Notes under the pieces: generated by a model
What the model saw: only the letters and a program-made list of their open reading frames with translations
What the model was told of the DNA's origin: nothing
Databases searched by the model: none
Made by a program: the position numbers and the translations under genes
In this document: piece by piece, positions 32,540 through 49,597 of the stretch
How the letters are laid out: each line of letters starts with the position of its first letter
Position numbering within the stretch: the first letter of the stretch is position 1
Source: Cacajao melanocephalus
Taxonomy: Eukaryota > Chordata > Mammalia > Primates > Pitheciidae
Assembly: GCA_963573385.1 (NCBI GenBank)
Contig: CAUYLG010041555.1
Span: 1-64,000, forward strand
Reading direction: 5' to 3'
DNA: 64,000 bases

Positions 32540-32625
32540 TCAAGAGGGCGGAGACCAAGCCTTTTGTATTTTCTGCACTGATGCATGGCATCTGGCACAT
32601 AAGAGGTACTTGATAAATAGTGCAT
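32540..32625 (+). repeat. L2-like 3'-end remnant
   Basis: GCATGGCATCTGGCACATAA followed by GGTACTTGATAAATA resembles the L2 tail. Short and diverged. Confidence 0.55.
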
Positions 32626-33486
32626 TAAGCACCAACAACGTTTTTGTGTTGCCAAATCGGGTCAAAGGTTAGTTTGGGAGAAGTGAATCAAATCTTTCAC
32701 TTAAACTTGGGGAAAAATGCTAGGGCAGAGTTCCATTTCCAGATAATCTCTTGCAGTGGTCTAGTTGAAGTAACTACTTCAAGAGGTGGAAAATATACTG
32801 GATTTTCTAATCCTAATGAATAAATCAAATGTAGTTAATTAACAGGTCTCATTCTAAAGGAAAGGTTCTGAAAGGTGAGATTGGAGAATTTAATGATGTC
32901 GAGAAGCCACTAGGATAAGTCCCATTCAGACCTGGGGTGCTTCACTAAGAAAGGCAAGCTAGTAGAATCTATAATAAAGGCTGAGGACACCGAAAACTTC
33001 AGCAAACTCAGTCTTCCAGGAAAGGCAACTTCATGAAATGAGGGGAATGTGTGCTTTGCTAGTGACCTTGTGTTTCTCAAGTGGCTAATGCATATGTAGA
33101 GAATGGAAAACCAATGCATGTGATCTATTTAGGTTTTCAAAAAGCTTTTCTTGGTTGGGGAGTTCACACCAAGCCAAGGAAACTCAAAATAACTGGCACA
33201 CCATAGAAGTGTGGGACTGTTTTGTCAAATATTATGATTGACTTTGAGGCAGGAAACAAAGGATAAAGGATAAACACAGGTCGTTCTCTGGATAGCAACA
33301 TCATTAATGGCATTCACTCCAAAATTAGGACTGAGACAAGTTTTACTTAAAGCTCCAGGAACTGACCTAAAAGAGGAAGTATACATTGAAATCTTTACAT
33401 TTGTCAACAAAACTTTTCTAAATAACAAAGAGCCTATTAAATGGTAATAAATTGTAGGGCATGTGCCCCAGGTGCTAGAGTATTAG

Positions 33487-33823
<337 letters not shown>

Positions 33824-34283
33824 CTAAGTGTTTGTTTTTGTTTTGCTTTTACTGCAAATGCTATGCTTCATATTGCATAACATGCTGACTGAAGACTTTT
33901 CATGGCCATTTGGGAGGGTTGGGGAAACTCAGCCTTGCAAAATGATGGGGAGTTTGAGGAGGGCCCTGCCCCTCCCTCATCTGCCCATTCTAAGGTTCAG
34001 AAGAATTTTTCTCTCATGTTATAAATTTAACCTCTGGTCAACTGTGGCTCATGTCCATATCCATGGGAACTGGAACTGATTGGAGTAAGGAGTAACTTAA
34101 CTATGACCTTTAACAAGAATTTTGTGGAAGTGCGTTTTAAAGGATGTAATTAAGCACAAACATTAAAAATGTAAATCTTCTTTCCTCTGTACCATTTTAT
34201 TGATGCCTAGCTAGAATTTTGAGGAATGGTTAGCATGGATCGTTATTTTTTGTTTTTCTGTTTCGTTTTCGGAATGAAATACT

Positions 34284-34311
34284 GCCCGTGCCCCGCCCCC
34301 GCCCCCGCCCA
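34284..34311 (+). repeat. C-rich tract with minus-strand G-quadruplex potential
   Basis: CCCGTGCCCCGCCCCCGCCC-type sequence: five C-runs of three to five bases separated by one or two bases. On the minus strand this gives G3-5 runs with mostly single-base loops. It sits at the edge of an Alu. Confidence 0.9.
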
Positions 34312-34567
34312 GGCTTGAGTGCAGTGGCATGATCATGGCTCACTATAACCTCAGCCTCCTGGGCTCAGGCGATTCTCCCACCTCAGCCTCCCTGAGTAGC
34401 TGGGACTACGGTGTGCACCACCATGCCTGGCTAATTTTTAAATTTTTTGTAGAGACAGGGTCTCACTATGTTGCCTATGCTGATCTTGAATTCATGGGCT
34501 GAAGCGATTCTCCCACTTTGGCCTCCCAAAGTGCTAGGATTACAGGCATGAGCCACCGTGCCCATCC
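34300..34567 (-). mobile_element. Alu (J-type) with altered right end
   Basis: Antisense Alu from GCCCAGGCTTGAGTGCAGTG to GAGCCACCGTGCCCATCC. The usual TTTGAGACAGGGTCT start is replaced by divergent sequence and a C-rich expansion. Confidence 0.88.
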
Positions 34568-34844
34568 CAGAATCATTTTTCTTCATGTGAGGAAGTGGAC
34601 TTTGCCATCAGTGGGTTTACATAAAGGCTTTCTTTTGGAGAATTCATGATGAATGAATGTATTATTATTATGTTGTATTTTTTCTAGACAGTAAATTTAC
34701 TGAAAACCTCTTATCACGCAGTATTTAGGGTTGAGGAATTTTGGGTGTATTGTGAAAAGGAGGGTTAAGAGAAGCTAAAGATGGCTTTTACCTTCCATTT
34801 AAGCTGAGAGCAATTATTAAAAAAGAGAAAATAATTTGATGTTA

Positions 34845-35155
<311 letters not shown>

Positions 35156-35165
35156 TCATGACTCA

Positions 35166-37489
35166 CACAATCCATGAAATGTGTAAAAAGGCAGTCTTTA
35201 ATCATTTAGTTAGAGCAAGTATCTGAAATGTCTGGTATCTCTGAGCCTCCCCACCCACCAACTGTATTTTCTTCTACACTTGCAGCAAACTCAGCTGTTG
35301 ACCATTTCAGATATTCCTGTGAATTCTACATGGCTGTGGTAGGCTATCTGAGAATGAGGTTCCTAGGAGCTTCTTTAGAGATTATTTGGAAATAATAAGG
35401 AAAATCACCTGCTGTTGGAAGTCAGTGTTGAGTCAGCCCCTGGGGGAGGAGGAAAGTGGTGTCTCTGATGTCTTCCTGAGGATACCTTCCTCCTTTTGCT
35501 TTCTCTGAGGTCTTCTGTGACGGTGTGCAGGAGACTGCCCACAGGGGCAGTCACTGGAGATGCAAAGAAAAGGCGAAGTGCTGGTGGCTAACCCTCTCCT
35601 ACTCCAGGAATCACCATGACCTTTCAAGCCAGGTGTGATCAGCTGTCTCAGAGATGGCCCTGCCAAGGCCTTGGTCTACCAGTGATTATGATGTGTACCT
35701 TGGGGGTTACAGGTTCCAGAGGGGAAAATAAATCCTCACCAATGGCGTTTCCTGTCTAGGCTGCTTTTTATTCAAGCTGAATGTATCACTGGGGCTCTAA
35801 TAGACGTGATCAACCCTGGGAATCTCAGTCTCTATACCGTTTCTCATCCTGCTCTCCTTAGAAGAAGACCTCAGAGTTGGGGGAGTGGGAGTATGAGATA
35901 AATTCACCGCTAAAACAGGAAGGACTTTGAGGAGAGTTGTGGAAATCTTAATTTCATAGGCACTATGTAACAAACCCTCGGAGTCTGTGTATTTGTTTTT
36001 CTCTTAAAGAGCTTGAAACTCATATGTGACTCCTTCAAATCACTTGAATGAGTCTGAAATCCATAGAGGCATTTGGAATCATTTATCCCCAGGCCTTCTG
36101 TTAAATTATGATTCTAGTGAAAATCAGAATTGCTATTTAAGAGAAATTCTCAAACGATGCTACCAAGATAGGTGCACCTGAATTATTGACAGAAAATATC
36201 TCCTTCGTTAATTGCAAAACAAGTAAGAGAGCTCCATCTTTTCCTGTCTGCTCCTTGCTATCCCCCTAGGGTCCCCAGCATACTTCTGTGAGCCTTTTAT
36301 TAGCACTGCTTAGAAAGTATTTATGGGAGCCTCAGAATTGTTGGAGAGTTTTTGGTTTATCACTAGTGGTATTACTATTTCTTTTGAGTCCTGGAGGTAG
36401 TGGTTGTAAATGTGCAAAACAGATGCAGTTGCTCTAGCTGCTTGGAAGTGATGGCAACACAAGATCAAAATGTGCACTTCTCCCATTCACTCAGTTTGGT
36501 TTGGTGTGCCTTACTTAATAAACCTTTGGTACAGTTAAAATGGGGATCTAAGATTGTCATATATTAACCTTGGCTCACAATTTGCTTATCATTTAAAAAG
36601 CAATAAGAAGCCTTGCTTGATTTCTATCTGGAGTGCAGTTTAAAGCTGTTATAAGTTCATGGAAATGAAGTGTAGAGTTTTAAAGTAGCAACTCTAACTC
36701 TTCCAACTACGCTTACATAAAGTTATTCTTACAAAAATATAATAAAACTGATTATGGAACTGTATGTGTTTCTGACTGGCCTTCTCTATCCTACCTTGCA
36801 GGATTAGTGGACCTAGAAATAATTGCCAGTCTTAAGCCCTCCAGAGGTATATTTTGGCAAGGTTTTGCAAAATGCTAACTGGCTGCATTTCTCCTACTGA
36901 TTGGTAGGTGATCTCAAATCATACATCTGCATAATGGCGGTAATTTATGTGCTTTGTTATTAAGGTCAGATGACTCCAGGCTTTGGATGCACATAGCACA
37001 TTTTATGCAGTAATTTCACTCTTTTTTGGAAGGAGGGAGGATGGATTAATGTATATGTCCCCCCCACCTCCCTGGAGTTATTAAAAAACCTTTAGAGATT
37101 TTCTTTCTTTGTTCCCATGAAGCAGAGCATTGTATGTTCCTCATGGGGTTCTTAGGTAGCTTAGAGGGGCTGGAGTTATGTAGCAACCTGCATTTTAGTT
37201 CACTTTGTGGCTGCATGAATTTAGATCTAAGAAATGAACAGAAACTATTTCGGTAATGCTTTAGACCAAAAGCAAGGAATTGTTTTACTTTCAGAACAAT
37301 AACGATTAGAAAAAGAATAAAGTAGCAATTGAGGGATTAGGAAAATTGCTTCAGCAAATAATAGCTTAATACAGCTCCCTAATATTAGAATTACATCAAG
37401 TATTTATATTTTTGAAAGCATGATGAAAGTTTTTCCCCACTGGCCACATGTATTTATGCTTTTTATTTTGAAAGCCAAAACTTGCTTTT
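35166..37489. other. Repeat-poor intronic sequence
   Basis: No gene or named repeat. The part near 36915-37030 is rich in homeodomain-like TAATTTATG and TGCATAATGG words; this is only suggestive. Confidence 0.45.
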
Positions 37490-38340
37490 CTTAAAAAAAA
37501 AACTTTTAAAAGAAGAGTTTTAGATTTATAGAAGTTGGGAAGATAGCACATAGACTTTCCTCTATCTCACCCCGAGTATCCCCTGTTATTAACATCTTAC
37601 ATTAGTGGTACATTTCTCATAATTCATGAACCAATATTGATGCATAATTATTAACTAAAGTCCACCTTAATTCTGATTTCCTGAGTTTTTTGGTAACTGT
37701 CTTATTGGGATATAGTTGATATAACAAATAATTCACCTATTTGAAGTATACAGTGACTTTTAGTGTATCTACAAGGTGGCACCTCCATCACCAAAATCAA
37801 TTTTTCTTCACCCCAGAGAGAAACCCCATACCTTTTAGCTAGCACCTTCACTTTCAACCTATCCCCTCTCCCTCAGCCTTGGGAAACCACGAACCTACAT
37901 TCTGTCTCTAGATTTGCTTATGCTGGACATTCTATATAAATATGGATATTTCACTTAGCAGTGTTTTTTGAGATTCATCCATGTTGTAAAATCCAAATTT
38001 CCTTCTAATGGCTGAGTAATATTCTCTTATACAGATAACAGTAGATCACATTTTGTTTATCCATTCATTTATTGATGGAAATTTGGCTATTATGAATAAT
38101 GCCGCTATGAACGTTTGCATACAACTTTTTGTTTGATTTCCTTAGTTTTTTCTCCTGATGTCCTTACTCTGTTCCAGGATCCCATCCAGGATATCACATT
38201 GTATTTCCTCATCATGTCTCCTTAAGCTCCTGTGGCTTTTCTTTTGATGGTCCTTTGAATTCTTTGGTTGATGGCTTCGTCGCCATCAGTTCACCATCAC
38301 ATATGTGTGCCATTCAGCTCTTTGATGTGCTCTATTTCTA
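37490..38340 (-). mobile_element. L1M fragment(s), antisense
   Basis: AGAGTTTTAGATTTATAGAA, then TTATTGGGATATAGTTGATA, TGGGAAACCACGAACCTACA, GACATTCTATATAAATATGG, TGGCTGAGTAATATTCTC and AATAATGCCGCTATGAACG are reverse-complement L1M 3' sequence. Following 38150-38340 (CCAGGATCCCATCCAGGATA) also looks L1-derived. May be two adjoining fragments. Confidence 0.75.
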
Positions 38341-38371
38341 CATCTTGCTGAACTAGCTAGAAGAGAAAACC

Positions 38372-38986
38372 TTGTTAAAAGAAAAACTTTGGACATGAGG
38401 CAGGAGAATAGGGTCTGGAGGCAGGGAGCCTGAGGCCGATTGATGCTGACTTCCTGGAACTAAATTGAAAGGAAACACCCCACTTTCCACACTTAAGTAA
38501 CAAAAGGATCAGAAGCTACTTCCAAGGACCAGAGGCTACTTCCTTTGCATCGCCATGTCCTGCCCCTTCTCCCTTTTTCTACATGAAGGAAGGAAAGAAA
38601 ATTGAAAGTACCCCTGATTGGTTGCAAATAGCAACCAATCATACATGTGCATAGGAGTGCAACTTTGTAACTTCACTTTAGCCTCTGACTGGTTGCAGAG
38701 GCAACTAGTCAGACTGATTGCAGGCCACTACTTCATTTGCATGGGGTGAACATCAAGTGGCCAATGGAAACCTTTAGGGGGTATTTGGACCCCAGAAGAT
38801 TCTGTAACCAGGGCCCTTGAGCCACTGCTTGGGTGGCTCCCACCCTGTGGAATATACTTTCATTTTCAATAAATAATCTGCTTTTGTTGCTTCATTCTTT
38901 TCTTGCTTTGCTGTACATTTTGTCCAGTTCTTTGTTCAAAACACCAAGAACCTGGACAACTTGCAGTCAAGACCCTCTACTGGTAA
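38372..38986 (+). mobile_element. Solo LTR, ERV1-like, copy B
   Basis: Plus-strand relative of copy A: GAGGCAGGAGAATAGGGTCT, repeated CAACCAATCA-type CCAAT boxes, GGGTGGCTCCCACCCTGTGG, then TCAATAAATAATCTGC as candidate AATAAA polyadenylation signal, and TTCTTTGTTCAAAA to GACCCTCTACTGGTAA. No internal retroviral sequence follows; an MLT2-like LTR abuts directly. Confidence 0.78.
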
Positions 38987-39356
38987 TAGACAAATGAATT
39001 TTAACAGAATTTAACTGAGCAAAGAATGATTTGCAAATTGATCACCCCTCCCCACAACCAGAATATATTCAGAGGGATTCTAGTACTGCCATGTAGTTGG
39101 AGAGGATTTATGGACAGAAAAGGAAAAGTGACGTAATGAAAATGAGGTGAGGTACAGAAACAGCTGAGTTGGTTACAGCTTGGTGATTTCCTTATTTGAA
39201 CATGGTTTGAACCATCGGCCACCTGTGACTGGTGCAAGAGCAGGTTACAGTCTGTTTACACACCCAGTTTAGGTACAGTTCACTATGTAGGGAGAAACCT
39301 TTAGGCCAAACTTAAAATGTATAAGGAGGCAGCTTTAGGCTCAACTTAATTTGACA
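38987..39356 (+). mobile_element. MLT2-like ERVL LTR
   Basis: TAGACAAATGAATTTTAACA, GAGCAAAGAATGATT, GGATTTATGGACAGAAAAGG, GGTACAGAAACAGCTGAGTT, CGGCCACCTGTGACTGG and GGAGGCAGCTTTAGGCTCAA follow an MLT2 LTR almost to its end. Confidence 0.75.
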
Positions 39357-42345
<2,989 letters not shown>

Positions 42346-45031
42346 GATATCACCAAAACAAAGACGTGCTCCAGTGTTTAAGTATTGGCAACTTTCGATA
42401 AGGTTTTGCTTGAAGGTCCTTGGTGGAGATGAGATGGGTGGAGTGTGCGCGCCACACTGGGCCTTTTATGTGTGCCAATGTAAATGGTGCTGTCTACTCA
42501 GACCAGGTTACTAGGAAAACTTTTATTGCTGCTACCTGTTTTTGAAGGGTTTATCTTAGTATAAATTTCCTATGGGAGAGTTTAAACCTCTCACTGTCTA
42601 GCACCTTGTTCAACAGAGAAAATTATTATTTCCTGCTGTCTCTTAATATTTTCTTGCTTTGAGGTGTATGTGTGTGTGTGTGAGCATATGTTTGTACATG
42701 TACCCATGTACATTGTGGGCAGGGAAAAGGGGTGGGTACTTTTCTGTGAACCTAGAAGACTATTTGGATAGGATCCAGTAAGTGACCCTTTATTATGTGT
42801 GAACCCTGTTAACATTAGGTGAGCATAGTTTACTTTCCAAACTCATGAGTTATTTTACTTTGAAAATTCACGCATACCACAATGGAATCTTTGCAGGTAC
42901 TTGAAGAAACAGCCTATTTGTATGATGAATTTTAGCTTATGACAATCTTTAAAAATCTTAAAATCTTTATTATGAAGTAATTAAATCATCCTATGTGGGT
43001 TAAGTTCTCATTCTGAGCGTTCCAATTCATTTTCTATAGGGGGCATGAGTGTAACATGTATTACTTAATACAGCAACAGCACTGTGCTGTTTGGGGAACT
43101 TCATATTGTTTTATGTGTTAAGACTGTAATGGAAGGGAACCCTTACCTCAACCCTGAAACCAGGACACAACTGAATCTCTCTGTGTTAATTATGTGTCCC
43201 AGTACCAAAAGCCTGCTGTGAACTTGTTAAGTCAGTGAAGAGGGAGTTTTGTTTTGGTTGTAACAAAGGTGTTTCCATAAAACCGAGCCTTAGCAACTCC
43301 TCTTCTGTCACTAATGAGATCTAAGATATTCTGCAGCCTCACGGCTCTAAACTCGAAACTTTTTTTCCCCCTGTTAGTAGAATTATCTGTTGACCAAGGT
43401 TTTCAGAAATGCCAAAAGAACTTAGCAGTTTCTGGATGAGGAAGTTATTTGAAGATTGTTGCCCTTTCTGCCTTCCTTACATAGTCCTTTAATGCTGCAT
43501 ACTCCCCCTTTTTTGGGCAGTAACACTCTCCCTACTTTTTAATTGCCAGGAAGGAAGAATGATCAGAACATATATGATTATATAATTATTTGCATATGCA
43601 CAGTTGACAATCTAGTGTTAGTCAAATAAATTGCCAGCTCAATTGTATCTGAAATACCCTGCTACCCTAAAGCTGCTTTGGTATCTCCATTAGATGAAGG
43701 CCTGTTTCCTGTAAATACACATGGCCAGGAAGCAGCAATGGCCAGCTCATGGACCATTTTGTTTTCCATGATTAGCGTTGTTTGAATGATTAGCTTTTTA
43801 TTCCCCCTCCCTTTGTTATTGGACACACTTACCATTGATAGGTTCACATGTCTATTGATGACATATACTCATTCCTGAGTTCCTGAGATCATCTCTCTTT
43901 TCAGACCCCTTTTGATTTACATAGAAAATGGACAGCAGTAGCAGAAGAAACAGTGAAAGTGAATCCTTGTAGACATATGTACAAAATTATACCACACCAA
44001 TTAATATTGGAGAGACTGAAGTCATAGTAGCTAGTGGGGCTTATTTTTGAGTGGCATTGCATCTCATGGTCATTATGAGGAAGAGGCATTATCTCTTCAA
44101 AGCACAATTTTTGTTCTGTGACAGAGGAGAACAAGGGGGGAACTCTGCGGCATATAGAAAAAAAAACCCTGCCCAACCCTCACCTCCAAACTGCAAGCCA
44201 AATGCAGTCGGTATAAGGGAGGGAAATACTTTGTGGGTTGGGCTGCTGTGGAGTGATGTGTCTTTGACTTTTCCCTTGACTTTTGGGGCTGCATCACTAC
44301 ATAAAGATGTTTATTAGAAGTTGTTGGTCTATACTGGGATGATACTATGTGAACAGAATAATGGGGTAGATATAGTCTGTGACATCTGCACAGAATACAG
44401 TGGATTAAAAAAAATTAAAATTGAGGATTGAGGATTACCATCACCCCTTTGTGATTTATCATAGGCTCAGATTATCCAGCATGAACCCCCATAGTTTCCT
44501 CTTTGCTGACAACCCTTAAAATGCACAAATCCCTTTGTTTCCCCACAGTATAACTACTGCACATGTATTTGCTCAGTTTTTGGCTGTTACATATTTTACA
44601 AATCATTCATCATTAAGGACAATCTCTCTTGGAGTGTAAACTCTCAAATATAGAAAAACTATGTCTTGTTTGCATGACTTCTGCAGTATTTAGCATAGAA
44701 TCTGAGAATCTCTGGGAATTTATAAAAGAGACTTCAGTTGACATGGAATATTATTTTGATTATTGACTACACCTATTTTCCTATGGTTTAGCCATCTCCC
44801 TGATTGGAAATTTCTTTTGCTTTTTGGAGAGGGCTTTATTATTTTATTTTCTCAAAAAGGGAATGAATATTTTTAGGCTTCCTGAAACTTGTTAGGTATA
44901 CATGATGCCTGGGCCTTTGCAGGAGCCTCACAGGTTGAAATGATCAGTGTGTGTGAACCTAAATCAAACCCTTCCCTGTTGGACTTGATGAATGATGATA
45001 GACATTGACTGTCCTACTTTTTATCTTACAG
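42346..45031. other. Repeat-poor sequence upstream of exon 2
   Basis: No gene before exon 2. A TG microsatellite lies at 42666-42682. The stretch around 43560-43640 contains ATTTGCAT (octamer-like) and TAATTATT words. No transposon recognised. Confidence 0.5.
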
Positions 45032-45190
45032 GTGATCATTTGAAGATCTGTTCTCAGGGTTCTACCTGCTGCTCTGAAGAGATGGAGGAGAAGTACAACC
45101 TGCAAAGTAAAGAGGATTTCAAAAGTGTGGTCAGTGAACAGTGCAATCATTTGCAAGCTGTCTTTGCTTCACGTTACAAGAAGTTTGATG
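45032..45190 (+). CDS. GPC4: Glypican-4 exon 2 (53 codons)
   Basis: Internal coding exon of glypican-4, a GPI-anchored heparan sulfate proteoglycan at the cell surface that modulates Wnt, FGF, BMP and Hedgehog signalling (family knowledge). Read from phase 1, it encodes [14 protein letters not shown] and then a stretch ending [14 protein letters not shown], an N-terminal part of the cysteine-rich core, about residues 54-106 of a 556-residue protein as I recall it. The visible cysteines (KIC, the CC pair, SEQC) are core disulfide positions of the family. The acceptor is a pyrimidine-rich tract ending TTATCTTACAG, the donor is GATG|GTATGT. The first Gly codon is split with exon 1, which is upstream of the window, and the last G pairs with AA of exon 3 to make Glu. 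Against human GPC4 from memory I see P-to-S, Q-to-E, S-to-N and D-to-E changes. GPC6 and other glypicans fit clearly less well. Confidence 0.95.
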
Positions 45191-47234
45191 GTATGTTATT
45201 CAAGTCATATGTAAGAGCCGACAGTTAAGTCTGTACCGTAGCTTTTTCACAGCTCCTCTGCTCCCTCAGTGCTTAAGTTTTCTCCCCAGATGCTGTCCTT
45301 GTTGGATACCAGAGACAAGTTAGCCCTGTCGCTTTATGGCTAGAACACTTCCAGATGCACTGGAATCTGTATGGTAGGCATAATGGAAATACGGTCACAA
45401 GGAGCCAAAAAATAGATTATTTTAACTTAAATGCTTTCATTTATTTTGTTGGGTGAACACAGAATACTATTGTTGACGCAAGCCCCTTTAAAAAAAAAAA
45501 GAGACTTCCTAATAAAAAGCAGGCATCTGAAAACTGTCTTAGTCAAAATAACCAAAGAGAATTTACAGATGCTGGACTTCAAATTAAATTTCAAAATGGA
45601 TCCCCAAAGACAACTAGAATTCCTAGAAGTTTTGCAGAACACAGATAGGATTAAAGTTCTTGAGTTTCCATGCAGCAGAGACCTAAAAGTAGCTATTTTA
45701 CTATAGTCTTCATTAAGCGGGGCTCCACCCTCAGCCTCACATTAGCTGAAGCTCTGGCATAGTCTTTCCATGTGAAGGCCATGATAGAACCCATTCTAAT
45801 CACCTGTGCCAGACATGAGTTCTCACAGGCACACTTTCTCTTAATGTTGAAGAAATAGCCAATATGAGCCAACTAAGAGTGCACTTTGATCCTATCTGAA
45901 CAATGGTACAGATAACAGACTTTAAAAAGAATATGGAGTCCAAAACACCTCAGGATTCTTTTACTTGGTGCTGTTCACTCAGTTTGAAGATTGTTATGAA
46001 GTAGATTTAGTTTTAAGAGAAATAATTTCCTTCGTGCCTGTTTTAAAGTCCATTCTAATTACATAGTACCTTTGAAACATGCTTTTCTTGACATTATGTG
46101 TGCTGAAGAAGTACAAGACAAATTTTCTAGATATGAAATGTCTCTGAATATTTCTGCAAAGGGCTTGTTACCATGGCAAGAAAGTTAAACTAAATTAGAT
46201 TTGATATAACTGATAAGGCAGTCCTCAGTTAAAGAACAGGTATTTCAAATGTTGGCTTTGAGATTTGTTATTTCAAACTTATAGCCAATTTAATAAGAGT
46301 TAGTTAGGTTCTCAGGCAAGACCACAAAAGCACATTTAATTTATAATGTAGTTCGAGTAAAACGCTGTCTATGTAGTATACTATTGATCCTACCTATTTT
46401 TTCAAACACGTATGCAAAATTGTGACTTAGTTCTACCTCCTTTCCCTGGATGAATGGGGACAATTTAGATATCTATATATTCTTCTTATTACCCATATTC
46501 CCCTACATATATGCTGTAACTGTTAAGAGTATTTAACAGTGTGTTAACACCATGTGAAAATGGGTGTTATTGGCAAAATACATCATTAGTCCTCCCGGTC
46601 TCTCCTGATCACTGAACTATTATTGAAAAGAATGGTGTTTTCTTGACTATGGCATTTCTCATTCAAGATAATAACCTAAGCCTTTTGTTTTCCTTTGGGG
46701 AGAAAACTTAGAAAGACAATTAAATGGTCATCTTTGAAAACTTAAGATGCTGATATTTAAAAATCACCACTTAGGGGCTTCATAATGGAATTTAGAAGGA
46801 AAAAAATTCTGCTCTTTAGAAATGACTCTCCTGTTGGCAGCACGATGTAGTGGAGATAAAGTTGTTTCCAAGTTCCAAGGCCTTCTACTGCAAGTCAACT
46901 CATTTCTTCGTTAGACTTGTATCTTCCTGGCATGGAGCCCATAGTCATTGCCTATGGGCCTGCTGGTTTAGCTATTCTTTTCCCTTCTCGCTCCCCATGG
47001 TTTTATAGCACTACTCCTATGAGTCCAATGTGTAGTTTTTTTCCCCCTTAAACCATACAGAGAAACTTTATCAGTAAGTGTTAACATATGTTTTTTTAAA
47101 AAGGATAGAAAAACAGTTTTTCTTGCTCTTCCCTACCAGGCTTCACATTCAATAAATATGTTAACACTATGCCTTTGTCAGTTTCAAAACATTAATGTTT
47201 ATGAAACTCCAATTTGTTTTTTCTGACTTAAAAT
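45191..47234. other. Repeat-poor sequence downstream of exon 2
   Basis: No named repeat or gene. An open frame at 45431-45706 overlaps a minus-strand frame and matches no family. Confidence 0.5.
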
Positions 47235-47249
47235 TAAAATATGGCATAG

Positions 47250-47553
47250 GCTGGATGTGGTGGCTCATGCCCATAATCCCAGCACTTTGGGAGGCCAAGG
47301 TGGGCAGATTGCTTGAGCCCAGGAGTTCAAGACCAGTCTGAGCAACATGGCGAAACCCCGTGTCTACTCGAAACACGAAAATTAGCCAGGAGTGGTGGTG
47401 TGTGCCTACGGTCCCAGCTACTTGGGAGGGTGAGGTGGAGAGGATCGCTTGAGCCTGGGAGTTCAAGGCTGCAGTGAGCCAAGATCGTGCCACTGAATTC
47501 CAGCCTAGGCAACAGAGCAAGACTCTGTCTCAAAATAAATAAATAAAATAATA
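47250..47553 (+). mobile_element. Alu
   Basis: Sense Alu with AAAT-repeat tail. Perfect 15-bp target duplication TAAAATATGGCATAG at 47235-47249 and 47554-47568. Confidence 0.97.
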
Positions 47554-47724
47554 TAAAATATGGCATAGTCAATAAAATTAGGGAACATAGATAAAAGTTT
47601 TCTTCTTTAAGAGGTAGTAGCTGAAATGTATTTGATCTGGAGATGAGTATACTGAAATGCTGGAATACTGGAATGCCAGAATACTTTGCACATTCTCTCC
47701 AAGTTAGGTTAAAGAAACGATTAG

Positions 47725-48100
<376 letters not shown>

Positions 48101-48109
48101 TGATTAACT

Positions 48110-49595
48110 AATTTTTAATGCTGTCAATTACGACTTGCCAGTACTTCTCAAGGCCTGACAATGCAAGGGCATTGATTAACAGGCTATAGAATGTCTTGAC
48201 TCTCAGAAATTCAAGGGTGGGTGCTTTGGTCAAAGAAGTATCCAAACTCTTATAATAGCTAAACCCTGGATCATTGGTATGAATGGAAGAGAGAAAGTTG
48301 GGCAGACTAAAAAGATGGTGGTAGGGAACCAAGATGGAGCAGTGAGGTTGCACAGAGACAGCTGGGGACATATAGTAAGGAAATAGTAAAAGGGCACATG
48401 GAAACATTTTGGGTCAAGCAACTTCAAAGGAGCACCTTTTGTCATCTCCAAGCTTACAGTGTAAATTCAAAGTGGTGATCTTGACTCCAGACAACTTCAT
48501 CTGTCATCAAAACCTGTCTATGTCTGTGAGGTAATACTTCTTTCTAAGGTAGAAACAATTACTTTTTAAAAAATAAACTTTTCAACAAAAATAAAGTTTG
48601 GGAGCTTGTAGAGAGTTAGCCTTCTGTAACCGGAAATCATCCCATTATCCCAGTTTTTCGTAATTCTTCCTCGATTGACCCTGATCAGGGTTCTAGTGCC
48701 AGCTCTGGCATTTTTGGAGTCATTAGATTTGAGGGATGAGTCTCTTCTCCAGTTTCCTTAACTCTAAGGCTTTTTTTTTGTTCTGTACTTTTAATTTTCT
48801 ATTGTTTGCACATCTCAAGAGACTGTACTGTCTACATCAGTTTTTAAGGTACAAAACTGTGTGTGTGTTCAGACTTGGGTGAAATACAAGAGAACACTTC
48901 CTCCCCCTCTAAAATTATCAGGTTTCCCATATTTTAAATATGTATTACTGAATTTAAAGACTGGCCTCTGTGTTTTTCTATGCTGTAATTTTTTTAAACC
49001 TACTTTTTTAACTTAGGATGTTTAATACCAGAAATCTGCTATGTGCTGGAGACATAGAGCCAGATCGTGGTAGTGACAGAGCTAGCTGCTCCCTCTCTTG
49101 GCCAATTCTGGGAATTTTTTTGATAGTAGAGCTGCTAATTAACATAGCTGAATCAGTCCTCTCATGAATATGCTAATCACGTACTTAATTCAGGAGGAAG
49201 TTAGGGAAAATTGCTTGGCAAAGGGAAAAGAAATAGAAGTGGGGTATAAGCCGTGTTTTGGGACCACAGCATAAAGACCCACCCCGAAATGCCTGGCATT
49301 TTGTGAGAAAATAGTTGTTTTTAAAAGAAGCATAGTTAAAAACCCAAATAGGTTAAAGGGATTAGAGCTGCCATGTTAAATGTATTTCTGAATTTCATAG
49401 TAAAAATGTTATAGCTATGAAGTAATATCATTGCTACATAACTGCCTGTATCAAACTGTAGATATTTTGCATGTTTAAAGAACTAAGGAAATGGATGTTG
49501 TCTGATGCTAATCTATTGGGAAAACTCCGTTAATTTGTCGTTTTTAGAGCAAATTTTGGAACTTTGGATGGGAGGCAGTACACAGGGAATTATCA
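48110..49595. other. Intronic sequence without recognised elements
   Basis: No gene or repeat that I can name. Confidence 0.5.
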
Positions 49596-49597
49596 TC

